Source of the DNA: Myxococcota bacterium
GTDB taxonomy: Bacteria > Myxococcota_A > Bradymonadia > UBA7976 > UBA1532
DNA: 64,000 bases
Assembly (NCBI GenBank): GCA_963169045.1
Contig: CAUJDF010000056.1
Coordinates: forward strand, 41,903-105,902
Reading direction: 5' to 3'
The position numbers and the translations under genes were made by a program. Positions 48,886-57,649 of the stretch are shown in pieces; within the stretch, counting starts at the first letter, position 1, and every line of letters starts with the position of its first letter. The notes under the pieces were generated by a model. It was not told the origin of the DNA and did no database searches. It worked only from the letters and a program-made list of their open reading frames with translations.

Positions 48886-50604
48886 ATGGCGATGCTGACC
48901 GACCTGCGTCAGAAGTCCCAGAGCTTCATCATCTACATCCTGTTCGGCATCCTCATCGTCGTCTTCGTGTCGTTCGGTCCGGGGACCGAGGGCTGCGGCG
49001 GCGGCCGGGTGGCGAGCACCCAGCTCCGCGTCGGCTGGGCCGCCGAGGTGAACGGCGAAGAGATCGACCAGCGCGAGGTCGAGGCGGTCCTGCGGCGGCA
49101 GGTGTCCGACATCCGCGACGACGCCGAGGTGGCCACGCTGCGCCGGCAGGTGCTGATGCAGCTGATCGACCTCGCGCAGCTCGAGCAGCGGGCACGGGCG
49201 TCGGGCCTCGCCGTCTCCGACGACGAGCTCAACGATTACATCATGGACAAAGAGCGGAACCCCGACTTCCCGTTCTTCGCCGACCGCGACGGCAAGTTCG
49301 ACTACAAGCAGTACACGGCGCAGGTGCAGCAGAACTTCGGCACCAACATCGCCACCTACCGCAAGCTCAAGGAGCAGGAGCTCGTGGTGCGCAACTACCT
49401 GGCGTTCCTCGAGGGCCAGGTGAAGGTCTCCGAGCCCGAGGTGCGCGAGGCCTGGGAGCGCGCCGAGCGCAAGTGGAACCTCGAGTACGTCGCGGTGCCC
49501 GCCGAGGCCGCCGCCCAGGTGCCCGAGCCCACCGCCGAAGAGGGCGCGGCCTTCGCCGCGGCCAACGCCGACAAGGTCAAGGCCTACTACGACGAGCACA
49601 AGAAGGAGTTCGACCGCGGCAAGGAGGTCCACATCCGGCGCATCCTGGTGAAGGTGCCGGAGGGCGGCGACGCCGCCGCCAAGGACGCCGCGAAGAAGAA
49701 GGCCGAGGCGCTGCTCGCCGAGGCGCGCGCGCCCGGGGCCGACTTCGCGAAGCTCGCCCGCGAGAAGTCCGAGGATTACTACAAGGACTACGACGGCGAC
49801 ATGGGCTGGCAAGCGGCCGACAACACCAACGAGCACGACTTCGCCATCTACGACAAGCTGGCGCAGGGTCAGATCTCGGACGTGGTCGACGCGCCGATCG
49901 GCTTCTGGTTCGTGAAGGTCGAGGAGATCCGCCCGGCCGTGAAGAAGTCGCTCGACGAGGCGCGGGACGAGATCGGCCGTCTCCTCGCCCGCGAGGAGGC
50001 CCGCAAGAAGGTCGCGCGCGGTCGCGCCGAGGCGCTGCTGGCGAAGGCGCAGGAGACCGGCTCGTTGCAGGCCGCCGTCGCCGCGGTCGCCCCCGCGGCG
50101 CCGCCCACCGAGGGCGGTGAGGCTGCGCCCGCCGATCCCGCGGCGCCGACCGCGCTCGAGGTCCGCGAGACCGGCCTGTTCAGCGCCGACCGCCCCGCAT
50201 GGGACCGCATCCCCGGCATCGGCGAGAGCAAGGAGCTGGCGAAGCGCCTGCCCGATCTCACGGCCGAGAAGGCGCTCGTCGACACGGTCGTCGAGGCCGA
50301 CGACAAGTTCGTCGTCGCGCGGCTGAAGGAGCGCGTCGAGCCCGACGCCAGCCAGTTCGCGGGGCAGAAGACCGAGGTCGAGGACCGCCTGCGCCGCTTC
50401 CGTCAGATGCAGCTCTTCGGCAGCTGGGAGATCCTGCTCTTCGGCCCGGCCCAGCAGCGCGATCTCTTCCTGAAGTTCTCGCGCCCGGCGCTGCTGGCGT
50501 CGCTGGCCGATCCGACGAAGGACGCGAACATCCGCATCAACGACGAGGCGTTCCCTCCCCCCGCGCCCGCGAAGCCGGCCGATTCCCAGGCCGCGCTGAA
50601 GTAA
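48886..50604 (+). CDS. PpiD-type membrane-anchored periplasmic foldase (parvulin/SurA-N family)
   Basis: This 572-residue protein starts at ATG 48886 (a GAGAGGGT ribosome site precedes it), chosen because the signal anchor follows at once (SFIIYILFGILIVVFVSFG, about 13-31). A SurA_N-type chaperone region follows (RREVEAVLRRQVSD-like helices, about 60-190). A parvulin PPIase domain spans about 240-370 (EVHIRRILVKVPEGG, GADFAKLAREKSEDYY, GDMGWQ, GFWFVKVEEIRP), then an Ala/Pro linker and a C-terminal helical domain. It helps fold exported proteins at the periplasmic face. Confidence 0.92.
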   Translation: MAMLTDLRQKSQSFIIYILFGILIVVFVSFGPGTEGCGGGRVASTQLRVGWAAEVNGEEIDQREVEAVLRRQVSDIRDDAEVATLRRQVLMQLIDLAQLEQRARASGLAVSDDELNDYIMDKERNPDFPFFADRDGKFDYKQYTAQVQQNFGTNIATYRKLKEQELVVRNYLAFLEGQVKVSEPEVREAWERAERKWNLEYVAVPAEAAAQVPEPTAEEGAAFAAANADKVKAYYDEHKKEFDRGKEVHIRRILVKVPEGGDAAAKDAAKKKAEALLAEARAPGADFAKLAREKSEDYYKDYDGDMGWQAADNTNEHDFAIYDKLAQGQISDVVDAPIGFWFVKVEEIRPAVKKSLDEARDEIGRLLAREEARKKVARGRAEALLAKAQETGSLQAAVAAVAPAAPPTEGGEAAPADPAAPTALEVRETGLFSADRPAWDRIPGIGESKELAKRLPDLTAEKALVDTVVEADDKFVVARLKERVEPDASQFAGQKTEVEDRLRRFRQMQLFGSWEILLFGPAQQRDLFLKFSRPALLASLADPTKDANIRINDEAFPPPAPAKPADSQAALK

Positions 50605-50625
50605 CTCCCCGAAATCAGGCGTGAT

Positions 50626-50647
50626 GCACGGGCCGAGCGGCCCGTGC
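50626..50647. terminator. Bidirectional terminator-like hairpin between convergent genes
   Basis: GCACGGGCC (50626-50634) and GGCCCGTGC (50639-50647) form a perfect nine-base stem with a four-base loop in the 45-base gap between the ppiD-like stop and the vWA-like stop. Its placement suits both directions. Confidence 0.65.
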
Positions 50648-50649
50648 GC

Positions 50650-51741
50650 TCAGGTGGCCGCGTAGCGGCGCAGCGCGTCGAGCGCGTCGGCGTCGATGCG
50701 ACCGGAGCGCAGGAACCGCTGGCGGGCCTCGATGACGAGGGCCGTCGCCTCTTCGCGGTGAAGCTCGACGAAGCGGCGCTGGAGGCGCTCGAGCAGGGCG
50801 GCGACGCGGCGGTGGTCGCCGTCGGGCAGGGCCTGGACCACGTCCTCGAGCCAGGCGACGGGCTCGACACGATCGCGGGCGGCGACGACGTCGGCGGCGA
50901 CGCGGCGTCCGGCGCCGGGATCGTCGCCGTGGCGCTGGACGAGCGGCGCCCGCGCGCGAACGCCGTGATCATCGGCCACGGTCACCTGGGCGAGCCGCCA
51001 GACCCCCATTCGCCGCGCCGGCACCCCGAGCGTCAGCAGCAGGGCGGTGGGGCGGCCGGGCGCGAGCGGGCCCGGATCGATCGTCAGCGTGCGCTCGCTC
51101 GCCGTCAGGCGAAGGCTGCCGAGGAAGGCCGCCGTCGGCGTGACGCGGAACAGCGCCCCGGGCTCGATGCCCGGCGCGAACGTCAGGTCAATCCGCAGAC
51201 CGGCGGCGCGCTGCCGTCGCAGCACCGCGATCCGCTCCGCCATCGTCGGCCCGGGCGCATCGCCCTCGAAGACGTCACCGCCGGCCACAGCGGCGAGCCG
51301 CCCGAGCGCGCCGGGATCGGGACCGTCTCCGTCCACGAACACGTCCAGCCCGACGTGGGACGCGGTCAGCGCGCTCACCGCGTCGTAGAGCCGGTCGGCG
51401 TCGTCGTCGAGCGGATCGCCCGCAAGGACGAAAACTCGAGCGATTCTGGGCGTCTCTGCCGCAGGCGTCCCCAACAGCCGCCGTGCCGTCGCGAGGGCCG
51501 CCGTCAGCGAGTCGGCGGGCGCATCGGCGAGCAGCAGGCGGTCCTCGGCGCGCAGCGCCCCGCGGACGGCCTCGTCGACCAGCGGTCCGGCGCCGACGCG
51601 GACGAGCGCGACGTGCAGCGGCGGCGCCTCGGCCGTCGCTTCGGCCTCCACCGTCAGCAGCGCGGCGACGGCCTCATTGCTCGTCTCTCCCGGCCCGCGC
51701 ACGGGCGGCTGGACCGCCGTGCGCAGCGTGAGCCCCGACAT
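50650..51741 (-). CDS. vWA-like domain protein lacking the MIDAS start
   Basis: The 363-residue protein starts four bases after the PP2C gene stop, so the two are co-translated. Residues about 25-150 resemble the later part of a von Willebrand A domain (DSLTAALATARRLLG, IARVFVLAGDPLDDDADRLYDAVSALTASHVGLDVFVDG), but the DxSxS metal motif expected at the domain start is absent (it reads LHVALVRVGAGP). A beta-rich domain (about 170-270) and a helical tail (about 280-363) follow, as in myxobacterial vWA proteins linked to PP2C/kinase genes. It is probably a partner or target of the neighbouring phosphatase. Metal binding is doubtful. Confidence 0.68.
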   Translation of the reverse strand: MSGLTLRTAVQPPVRGPGETSNEAVAALLTVEAEATAEAPPLHVALVRVGAGPLVDEAVRGALRAEDRLLLADAPADSLTAALATARRLLGTPAAETPRIARVFVLAGDPLDDDADRLYDAVSALTASHVGLDVFVDGDGPDPGALGRLAAVAGGDVFEGDAPGPTMAERIAVLRRQRAAGLRIDLTFAPGIEPGALFRVTPTAAFLGSLRLTASERTLTIDPGPLAPGRPTALLLTLGVPARRMGVWRLAQVTVADDHGVRARAPLVQRHGDDPGAGRRVAADVVAARDRVEPVAWLEDVVQALPDGDHRRVAALLERLQRRFVELHREEATALVIEARQRFLRSGRIDADALDALRRYAAT

Positions 51742-51745
51742 CACG

Positions 51746-53671
51746 TCACGCCCCTCCGTCGTCGCCGCTGCCAAGCGGCGGTCCGAAGCGCAGCACCACA
51801 CAGCCGATGTTGTCGCCGCCGCCGCCGCGGTTGGCGAGCACCATCAGCTCGAACGCCGCCCACGGCGCGCCCGGCGCGGCCTCCACCACCTTGCGCATGC
51901 GGTCCTCGGCATCCTCTTCGTCGAGGCCCGCATAGTCCGGCACGCCGTCGGAGGTCATCACGATCGTGTCCCCGGGCAGCACGTGCAGCTCGCGGAACTC
52001 GGGCTCGAGCGGCACGGGCACGAGGCGGTCGTCGGCGTCCTTGTCGAACTCGCCGACGCAGCGCACGAGCGCGCCGCCCGAGGGCACCGAGCGCGCCGCC
52101 GAGGGGGCGCGGCCCATGCGGAGCAGCTGCGTCTGGAAGTCGTCGTCGACCATGAGCGACGCGATGTGACCGGCCCGCACCAGGTAGATGCGGCTGTCGC
52201 CGATGGCGGCGAACGTCACGCGGTCGCCGTCGACGAGCGCCGCCAGCGCCGTCGACGCCATGATGCCCTCGGGCGGGCCCGGAAAGCGGGGCATCGCCTC
52301 GTGGACCAGGCCGGCGATGCGCCCGTTCGCATCGTCGAGCATGCGACCGAGGATGGCGCGTCGACCGGCGTCGTCGGCGGGCAGGCGCGGCGACGACGGC
52401 ACCTCGCCGGTGTCGGCGTCGCCGGAGACGTCGCCGTTGCACAGCTGTCGCCACGTCTGCAACGCGGCCGTGCGGACGCACGAGCTGGCGAGATCGCCCG
52501 TTCCGTACTCGGAGATGCTCACGCCGTCGGCGACCACGAACAGGCCGATGCCCGTGCGGCCGTCAAAGGCCAAGAACAGGTCGTCCTGGTTGACCGACGC
52601 GAATTGTCCTTTGAGGACGCCGATGTGCAGTTCGTGTCCGATGTCGAGGTGCAGCCGGCGGCGCGGCGCGTCGCGTCGTCGCTCCGTCTCGCGGATCGCC
52701 CACTCGAGCGCGCTGAGCAGCTCGCCGGCGTCGGCGTAGCGGCGGCGGGCCAGCGGCGAGATCGCGCGCATCGCCACCGCCGCCAGCTCCGGCGGAACGC
52801 GGGCGAAGTACACGCGCGGCGGCGGCAGGCGCTCGTGCGGATCGGCGATGTCGGCGAGGGGCGCGATGCGGGCCAGCGCGTAGTAGAGCACCGCGCCGGC
52901 GGTGAAGACATCGGCGGCGGGTCCGACGCGACCCCCGCCCCGCCCGCCGACCTCGGGGGCCGAGTACCCGGGCACCACGAGGCGCTGCCCCGGCGAAAGC
53001 GGGCCGCGATCGACCGGATGGATCGGCGGCGGGTCGCGCAGGCTGCAGCGGCCCGCGGCGTCGACGAGCACGTCGGCGGGATCGAGCGCGCCGAAGAAGT
53101 AGCCGTCGTCGTGGAGCCCGGCGAGGAACCGCACGAACGGGAGCGCGATGGCGCGGACGGCGTCGAGCGGCTCCGGCCCCATGCGATCGGCGACGAGACT
53201 GGCGAGGCGCTCGGCCACGCCGGACGCGTCGGCGGGCAGCCGCGTGACGGTGAACCGCAGGTCGCCGCGATCGAAGGCCCACGTCGGCGACAGCGCCGCC
53301 TCGCCGAGCACGGCGCGCGTCTCCGCGCGCTGCGCGTGAACGTCGCTCGCCGAGCGAGGCGCGACGAACACGTCGTGGCGCGCCCCATCGGCGTCGACGG
53401 CGACGAAGCGGCGCGCCGCCGGATCGGTCGTGGCGATCGCGAGCGTGAGCTCGAGCGGCCGTTCGCCTTCGTCGAGGCGCTCCCCCACCTTGGGCCAGGT
53501 CGGCGTGGCTTCCTCGGGCAGCACCTCGAGCCCGCAGCCGCCACAGAAACGCTCGGTGCCGACGAGCCCGCAGACGGGACAGATCGCGGCACCGGGGAGC
53601 GTGTGCTCGCTGCCGATGTCCTCGCCCTCGCCCTCGTCGCGATGCCCGGCGCGATCGCCCTTCTCCGCCAC
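51746..53671 (-). CDS. PP2C-family Ser/Thr phosphatase with N-terminal zinc ribbon and pseudokinase domain
   Basis: This is a 641-residue protein. GTG 53671 is chosen because AGGAGG (plus 53676-53681) lies four bases upstream. A zinc ribbon comes first (C31-C34, C43-C46). Residues about 60-335 look like a protein-kinase C-lobe in which catalytic-loop residues are replaced (FGALDPADVLVD where HRDLKPxNxL is expected) and DFG is lost (LRDPPP). The C-terminal about 300 residues are a PP2C phosphatase with metal motifs: VVADGVS, GDSRIYLVR, MTSDGVPDY, GGGGDNIGCVVLR. It likely dephosphorylates Ser/Thr in a signalling module with the vWA-like neighbour; the pseudokinase may act as a regulator or receptor. 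Confidence 0.88.
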   Translation of the reverse strand: MAEKGDRAGHRDEGEGEDIGSEHTLPGAAICPVCGLVGTERFCGGCGLEVLPEEATPTWPKVGERLDEGERPLELTLAIATTDPAARRFVAVDADGARHDVFVAPRSASDVHAQRAETRAVLGEAALSPTWAFDRGDLRFTVTRLPADASGVAERLASLVADRMGPEPLDAVRAIALPFVRFLAGLHDDGYFFGALDPADVLVDAAGRCSLRDPPPIHPVDRGPLSPGQRLVVPGYSAPEVGGRGGGRVGPAADVFTAGAVLYYALARIAPLADIADPHERLPPPRVYFARVPPELAAVAMRAISPLARRRYADAGELLSALEWAIRETERRRDAPRRRLHLDIGHELHIGVLKGQFASVNQDDLFLAFDGRTGIGLFVVADGVSISEYGTGDLASSCVRTAALQTWRQLCNGDVSGDADTGEVPSSPRLPADDAGRRAILGRMLDDANGRIAGLVHEAMPRFPGPPEGIMASTALAALVDGDRVTFAAIGDSRIYLVRAGHIASLMVDDDFQTQLLRMGRAPSAARSVPSGGALVRCVGEFDKDADDRLVPVPLEPEFRELHVLPGDTIVMTSDGVPDYAGLDEEDAEDRMRKVVEAAPGAPWAAFELMVLANRGGGGDNIGCVVLRFGPPLGSGDDGGA

Positions 53672-53752
53672 GATGCCTCCTGGATTCGCGCGATGCTAAG
53701 CCATGCGCGGACCGCCCGGCAACCTGCCTCGCCGCGGCGCCGCCCCGAGGAT

Positions 53753-55372
53753 TCAGGTGGTCAGCGCGTCGGCGCGCGGCACGGTGAAGCGGAACGTCGC
53801 GCCGCGACCCGGCTCGCTCTCCGCCCAGATGCGGCCGCCGTGCAGCGCGACGAGCTCGCGGCTGATCGCGAGCCCGAGGCCCGTGCCGGGCACGCGGCCC
53901 GGCACCGTGTCGCCCACCTGACGGAACTTCTCGAAGAGGAACGGGATGTGGTCGGGGGAGATCCCCGGTCCCGAGTCGCGGATCGCGAAGCGGATCTCCC
54001 GCGGCGCGGGGCTGACCTGGACGTCGATGTCGCCCTCGTCGGTGAACTTGATCGCGTTGCTCAGCAGGTTGACGAGGACCTGGGCCACGCGGTCGGGATC
54101 ACCCCACACGGGCGGGCACCCGTCGGGGATCTCGGTGCGCACGCGCAGGCCACGGGCCCGCCAGAGGCCCGCGGTCGAGGCCACCGCGCCTTCGACGAGC
54201 GGCGCGACCGGGACGGCGCCGAGACGCAACGTGAGGCGTCCCGCCTCGAGCTTGCTGAGGTCGAGCACGTCGTTCACGAGGCGTCCGAGGCGATCGCCCT
54301 CGGACTGCATGACCTCCATGTCGGCGAGCACCGTGTCGAGCGTCTCGCGCGCCTTCTCGGGCGCGCTCGCGAGCGCCGGCTTCACCTGCCGGACGAGGCG
54401 GCGCAGGTTGAGCTTGTTGAAGCCGATGATCGAGGTCAGCGGCGTGCGCAGCTCGTGACTCACCAGGGCGATGAAGCCCGCCTTGAGCTCCTCGAGCTGA
54501 CGCTCCTGGGTGACGTCGCGTTTGTGATTGATGATGCCGCGCACCTCGCCGTCCCGGCCGAGCAGCGGATAGGTGCGGATACGGGTGATCGCGTTGCCGA
54601 AGAGCTTGTGCTCGACCGTTTGCGTCTCGCCGCTCCGCCGCGTCGCCTCCGCCGGGCAGCCGGCGCAGGGCGTGTCGCGCATCCGGAAGGCGCGGTAGCA
54701 CTTCCGGCCGATCAGATCGCGGCCGAACATCGCCCGCGCCGCCCGGTTCGCCTGCAGGATGTCGCCTTCCGGGCTCAGCACGGTGATGGGGTCCTCCATC
54801 GCGTCGAAGAGGCTCTGGAAGAAGGTCACCGGGTCCTTGATGTGCTGCGGCGTGAGCGCCAGCTCGCGTTCGAGGTCCACATCGTCGCTGTGTCGCAGGA
54901 GCAGCAGCACCCCGTCGAGGCCCACGCGGCTGACGAATGCCTCCAGGGTGACCGGCGCGCCCGTGGGGCCGAGCAGCGTGACGTCCCGCGGGAGGGGCCC
55001 CGGGGCGGCGAGCGCCTCGTCGAACCAGGCCGGGCGGGCGAGGCCGGTGAGCTGCTCCAGCCCGCGACCCTCGAGGGCGGCAGCGTCGCCGGCGCCGATG
55101 ACGCGCGCGAACGCCGGGTTGGCCTCGCGGAGGTGCCCGTCCGGCCCGAACACCGCCACGCCTTTGGGCAGGCACGCGAGCACCGCGCGCGCCGGCGTCT
55201 CCACGGCGGGCGCCGGCGCGGGTGGCGGCGTCTGTCGCCACAGCAGTGCGCCGGCCGCGAGCGCGCCGACCCCGGCGATCGCCGCGCCGACCGCCGGACC
55301 TGCCAGCGCCGCCGCGACGCCGATGGCGCCGACGCCCGCCGCCGTCCCGATCGCCCGACGCGAGGCGCCCAT
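53753..55372 (-). CDS. Membrane-anchored PAS histidine kinase
   Basis: This 539-residue histidine kinase has a Gly/Ala-rich hydrophobic hairpin at the N-terminus (about 8-46). Two PAS domains follow: about 60-170, and about 185-300, the latter with a CxxC pair in DTPCAGCPAEATRRSGE. The HisKA H-box has H306 in SHELRTPL, and the HATPase has NLLSNAIKF, DSGPGI and PGTGLGLAIS. The CxxC PAS suggests redox or metal sensing, which is an inference. The gene directly follows the response regulator (stop and start adjacent) and is likely its cognate kinase. PP2C lies 81 bases downstream on the same strand. Confidence 0.93.
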   Translation of the reverse strand: MGASRRAIGTAAGVGAIGVAAALAGPAVGAAIAGVGALAAGALLWRQTPPPAPAPAVETPARAVLACLPKGVAVFGPDGHLREANPAFARVIGAGDAAALEGRGLEQLTGLARPAWFDEALAAPGPLPRDVTLLGPTGAPVTLEAFVSRVGLDGVLLLLRHSDDVDLERELALTPQHIKDPVTFFQSLFDAMEDPITVLSPEGDILQANRAARAMFGRDLIGRKCYRAFRMRDTPCAGCPAEATRRSGETQTVEHKLFGNAITRIRTYPLLGRDGEVRGIINHKRDVTQERQLEELKAGFIALVSHELRTPLTSIIGFNKLNLRRLVRQVKPALASAPEKARETLDTVLADMEVMQSEGDRLGRLVNDVLDLSKLEAGRLTLRLGAVPVAPLVEGAVASTAGLWRARGLRVRTEIPDGCPPVWGDPDRVAQVLVNLLSNAIKFTDEGDIDVQVSPAPREIRFAIRDSGPGISPDHIPFLFEKFRQVGDTVPGRVPGTGLGLAISRELVALHGGRIWAESEPGRGATFRFTVPRADALTT

Positions 55373-55762
55373 TCAGGGCGCGACGTCCAGGGGGATCCCG
55401 AGCAGCTCCGCCGCCCGCTCCAGCAGCAGGTCAGGGTCGAACGGCTTCGTCAGGAACTCGTGGGGCCCCTCGCCCGGCGGCATGTCGGGGATGTTCCCCT
55501 TGGCCGTGAGGATCATCACGTAGGTGCCGGCGAGGTTCGGATCGCGGCGGATGGCCCGGCACACGTCGATCCCGTTCATCACCGGCATCATGACGTCGAG
55601 CAGCACCAGGTCCGGTCGGAGCGCCTGCGCCCGCGCGAGCCCCGCGCCGCCGTCCTCGGCGAAGTGGATCTCCACGCCCGACGGCGCGAGCTCCTCGAGG
55701 GTGTGCTGTAGAAGCCGACGGACGAAGTTCTCGTCATCGACGATCAGGATCCTGCGGCTCAT
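55373..55762 (-). CDS. Single-domain response regulator (CheY-like)
   Basis: This 129-residue receiver domain stands alone, without an output domain. It has acidic pocket DDE (9-11), phospho-acceptor D56 in DLVLLDVMMP, a switch Thr in ILTAKG and the conserved Lys in FLTKPFDP. Its start lies 29 bases inside the upstream histidine kinase gene and its end touches the downstream histidine kinase gene, so both kinases flank it. It may receive phosphate from either or both and pass it on as a phosphorelay intermediate. Confidence 0.95.
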   Translation of the reverse strand: MSRRILIVDDENFVRRLLQHTLEELAPSGVEIHFAEDGGAGLARAQALRPDLVLLDVMMPVMNGIDVCRAIRRDPNLAGTYVMILTAKGNIPDMPPGEGPHEFLTKPFDPDLLLERAAELLGIPLDVAP

Positions 55763-56903
55763 GACTCGCCTGCCCCTGTTCCCCGAGCGGGAAGCGGACG
55801 GTGAAGGTGCTCCCCCGTCCCTCCTCGCTGCTCACGTCGAGGTGCGCCCCGTGCGCCTCGAGGATGCCCCGCACCAGCGCGAGGCCCAGCCCGGTGCCCT
55901 CCCGCGCCCGGCTTCCGCCCTCGACCCGGTAGAAGGACTCGAAGATCTGCCCCAGCTCGCCGGCGGGGATGCCGTCGCCGGTGTCGCTCACCTCGACGCG
56001 CGCCTCTCCGTCGGCGAGCCATTGTCGCACCCGCACCGTCCCCACGTCCGTAAACTTGATCGCGTTGCCGACCAGGTTCTTGAAGACCTGCGCAATGCGT
56101 GCCGGGTCGAGGTTCAGCTCGACGGGATCGCTCACTTCGAGCATGAGCTCGACGCCCTTCTCGGCGGCGAGGACGCGCAGCAGGCGCACCACCTCGCTCA
56201 GGAGCGTCTCCAGGCGGGACGGCTGCATCACGTAGCGCATCCTCCCCGCCATGATCTTCGACAGATCGAGGATGTCGTTGACGAGCGCGACCAGCCGATC
56301 GGACTCGTCATCGATGATCCCCACGAACTCGCGTAGCGTCTCCGCAGGCATGTCCGCGTCCTGCAGGATCGTCGCCGCGAAGCCCTTGATGCTGGCCAGC
56401 GGCGTGCGCAGCTCGTGGCTCACGTTGCGCACGAACTCGTCCTTCATGCGGTCGAGCGTCTGGAGCTCTTCGTTCTTCTGGATCAGCCCCTGCACGAGGC
56501 GGTTGTTCTCGATGGCGACGCCCGCGTGGCGGGCCACCGCCCGCACGAGCTTCTCGTCGGCGGCGGTGAAGAAGCGGCCGCGATCGTCGTGGATCGTCAG
56601 CGTGCCGAGGAGGCCGTTGCGCGTCTCGATCGGCACGCGCAACGCCTCGCCGGGGGCCAGCGGCGTCGGGCCGAAGGTGCGGCCGTCGGCCATCTCGATG
56701 CGGCCGCTCCGCGCCCGCAGGATGCGCACACACTCACGCAGAACGAGGCGGCAAATCTCGTCCGGCTCGGCGGAGTCGGCGATGGCTTCGCCGATGCGAT
56801 AGAGCAGATTGACATGCCGGTAGAGGTGGAGCGTCTCGTGGGTGAGCTGCTCGATCTCGTGCCGCGCCTGCGCGAACCGTTCGTCGATCTGGTGGGAGGG
56901 CAT
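55734..56903 (-). CDS. GAF-domain histidine kinase
   Basis: This 389-residue soluble kinase has a short N-terminal helix, a GAF domain (about 30-140, VPIETRNGLLGTLTIHDDRGRFF), the HisKA H-box with H163 in SHELRTPLASIKG, and the HATPase motifs NLVGNAIKF, DTGDGIP and REGTGLGLALV. It has no membrane segment, so it senses a cytoplasmic signal or small ligand through GAF. It overlaps the response regulator start by 29 bases and follows the Cys-rich lipoprotein gene by 14 bases. Confidence 0.94.
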   Translation of the reverse strand: MPSHQIDERFAQARHEIEQLTHETLHLYRHVNLLYRIGEAIADSAEPDEICRLVLRECVRILRARSGRIEMADGRTFGPTPLAPGEALRVPIETRNGLLGTLTIHDDRGRFFTAADEKLVRAVARHAGVAIENNRLVQGLIQKNEELQTLDRMKDEFVRNVSHELRTPLASIKGFAATILQDADMPAETLREFVGIIDDESDRLVALVNDILDLSKIMAGRMRYVMQPSRLETLLSEVVRLLRVLAAEKGVELMLEVSDPVELNLDPARIAQVFKNLVGNAIKFTDVGTVRVRQWLADGEARVEVSDTGDGIPAGELGQIFESFYRVEGGSRAREGTGLGLALVRGILEAHGAHLDVSSEEGRGSTFTVRFPLGEQGQASHEPQDPDRR

Positions 56904-56917
56904 GTCGCCCGGGCCGT

Positions 56918-57625
56918 TCAGAGGCGGACCGTGACCGGACGCGACGGCTTCGAGCGCACGTCGTCGGCGCTGATGGCGACGACGTAGAACACGTAGATGA
57001 AGCCGGGGGCGAGCTCGGCGCGCAGCGAGACACCGCCGGTCGCCCAGCTCATGGACACGGGCTCGCTGCCCGGCCCGTAGGGCCACTGGATGCCGTAGAC
57101 GACGTAGCGCCGCGCGTGTTCGACGCGCGTCCAGCGGAGCTCGACGGCCTTGCCCGCGAAGACGTTCTCGAGCCACAGCTCGGGCCGCGGCAAGAAGCCC
57201 GTCTCGCGGCCGCACTCGAGGCAGTCCTCCTCGGTGGGCAGGCCGTCGAGGCACGTGAGGCGGCACGTGGCGTCGTCGCCGCACCGCCCGAAGCAGTCGT
57301 CGTGCTCCTCGAAGCGGCGCTGGCCGGCGCCGTCGGGCACGGGCGAGCGCTCCGCCGGGAGGGCGTCGCGCGGCGTCCCGGGCCGGTCGTCGGGGAGGGC
57401 GCCGGGCAGGCTGGCGCGCTTCTCGGCGTCGCGCCTCAGGTCGACCTCGGTGTCGACGCGCGGCGAGCGGAAGCGCCGCAGCGGCGCGTCAGCCGCCGGC
57501 GGATCGATGGGCGAAGCCCCCGACGCCACGGAGGCGCCGTCGTAATCGCCCTCGGCGCAGCCCGCCCCGAGCCACAAGGCGAGCGCCGCGAACCAGAACC
57601 AGTGTGGGGACCGTGCGTTCCGCAT
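56918..57625 (-). CDS. Cys-rich lipoprotein with fibronectin III-like domain
   Basis: This 235-residue lipoprotein has signal WFAALALWLGAGC with likely lipidated C23. A disordered Arg/Asp/Pro-rich region (about 40-100) follows, then a Cys cluster of the pattern CxxxCxxxxxCxxxCxxxxxxxxxCxxC (about 108-138), then a FnIII-like beta-domain (LWLENVFAGKAVELRWTR...RYVVYGIQWP). It is the second of seven same-strand genes and precedes the kinase/regulator set, so it may be an envelope sensor or partner; that link is an inference from position only. Confidence 0.75.
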   Translation of the reverse strand: MRNARSPHWFWFAALALWLGAGCAEGDYDGASVASGASPIDPPAADAPLRRFRSPRVDTEVDLRRDAEKRASLPGALPDDRPGTPRDALPAERSPVPDGAGQRRFEEHDDCFGRCGDDATCRLTCLDGLPTEEDCLECGRETGFLPRPELWLENVFAGKAVELRWTRVEHARRYVVYGIQWPYGPGSEPVSMSWATGGVSLRAELAPGFIYVFYVVAISADDVRSKPSRPVTVRL

Positions 57626-57649
57626 CTTCGCTCTCTGCGAGAGGCTGCT

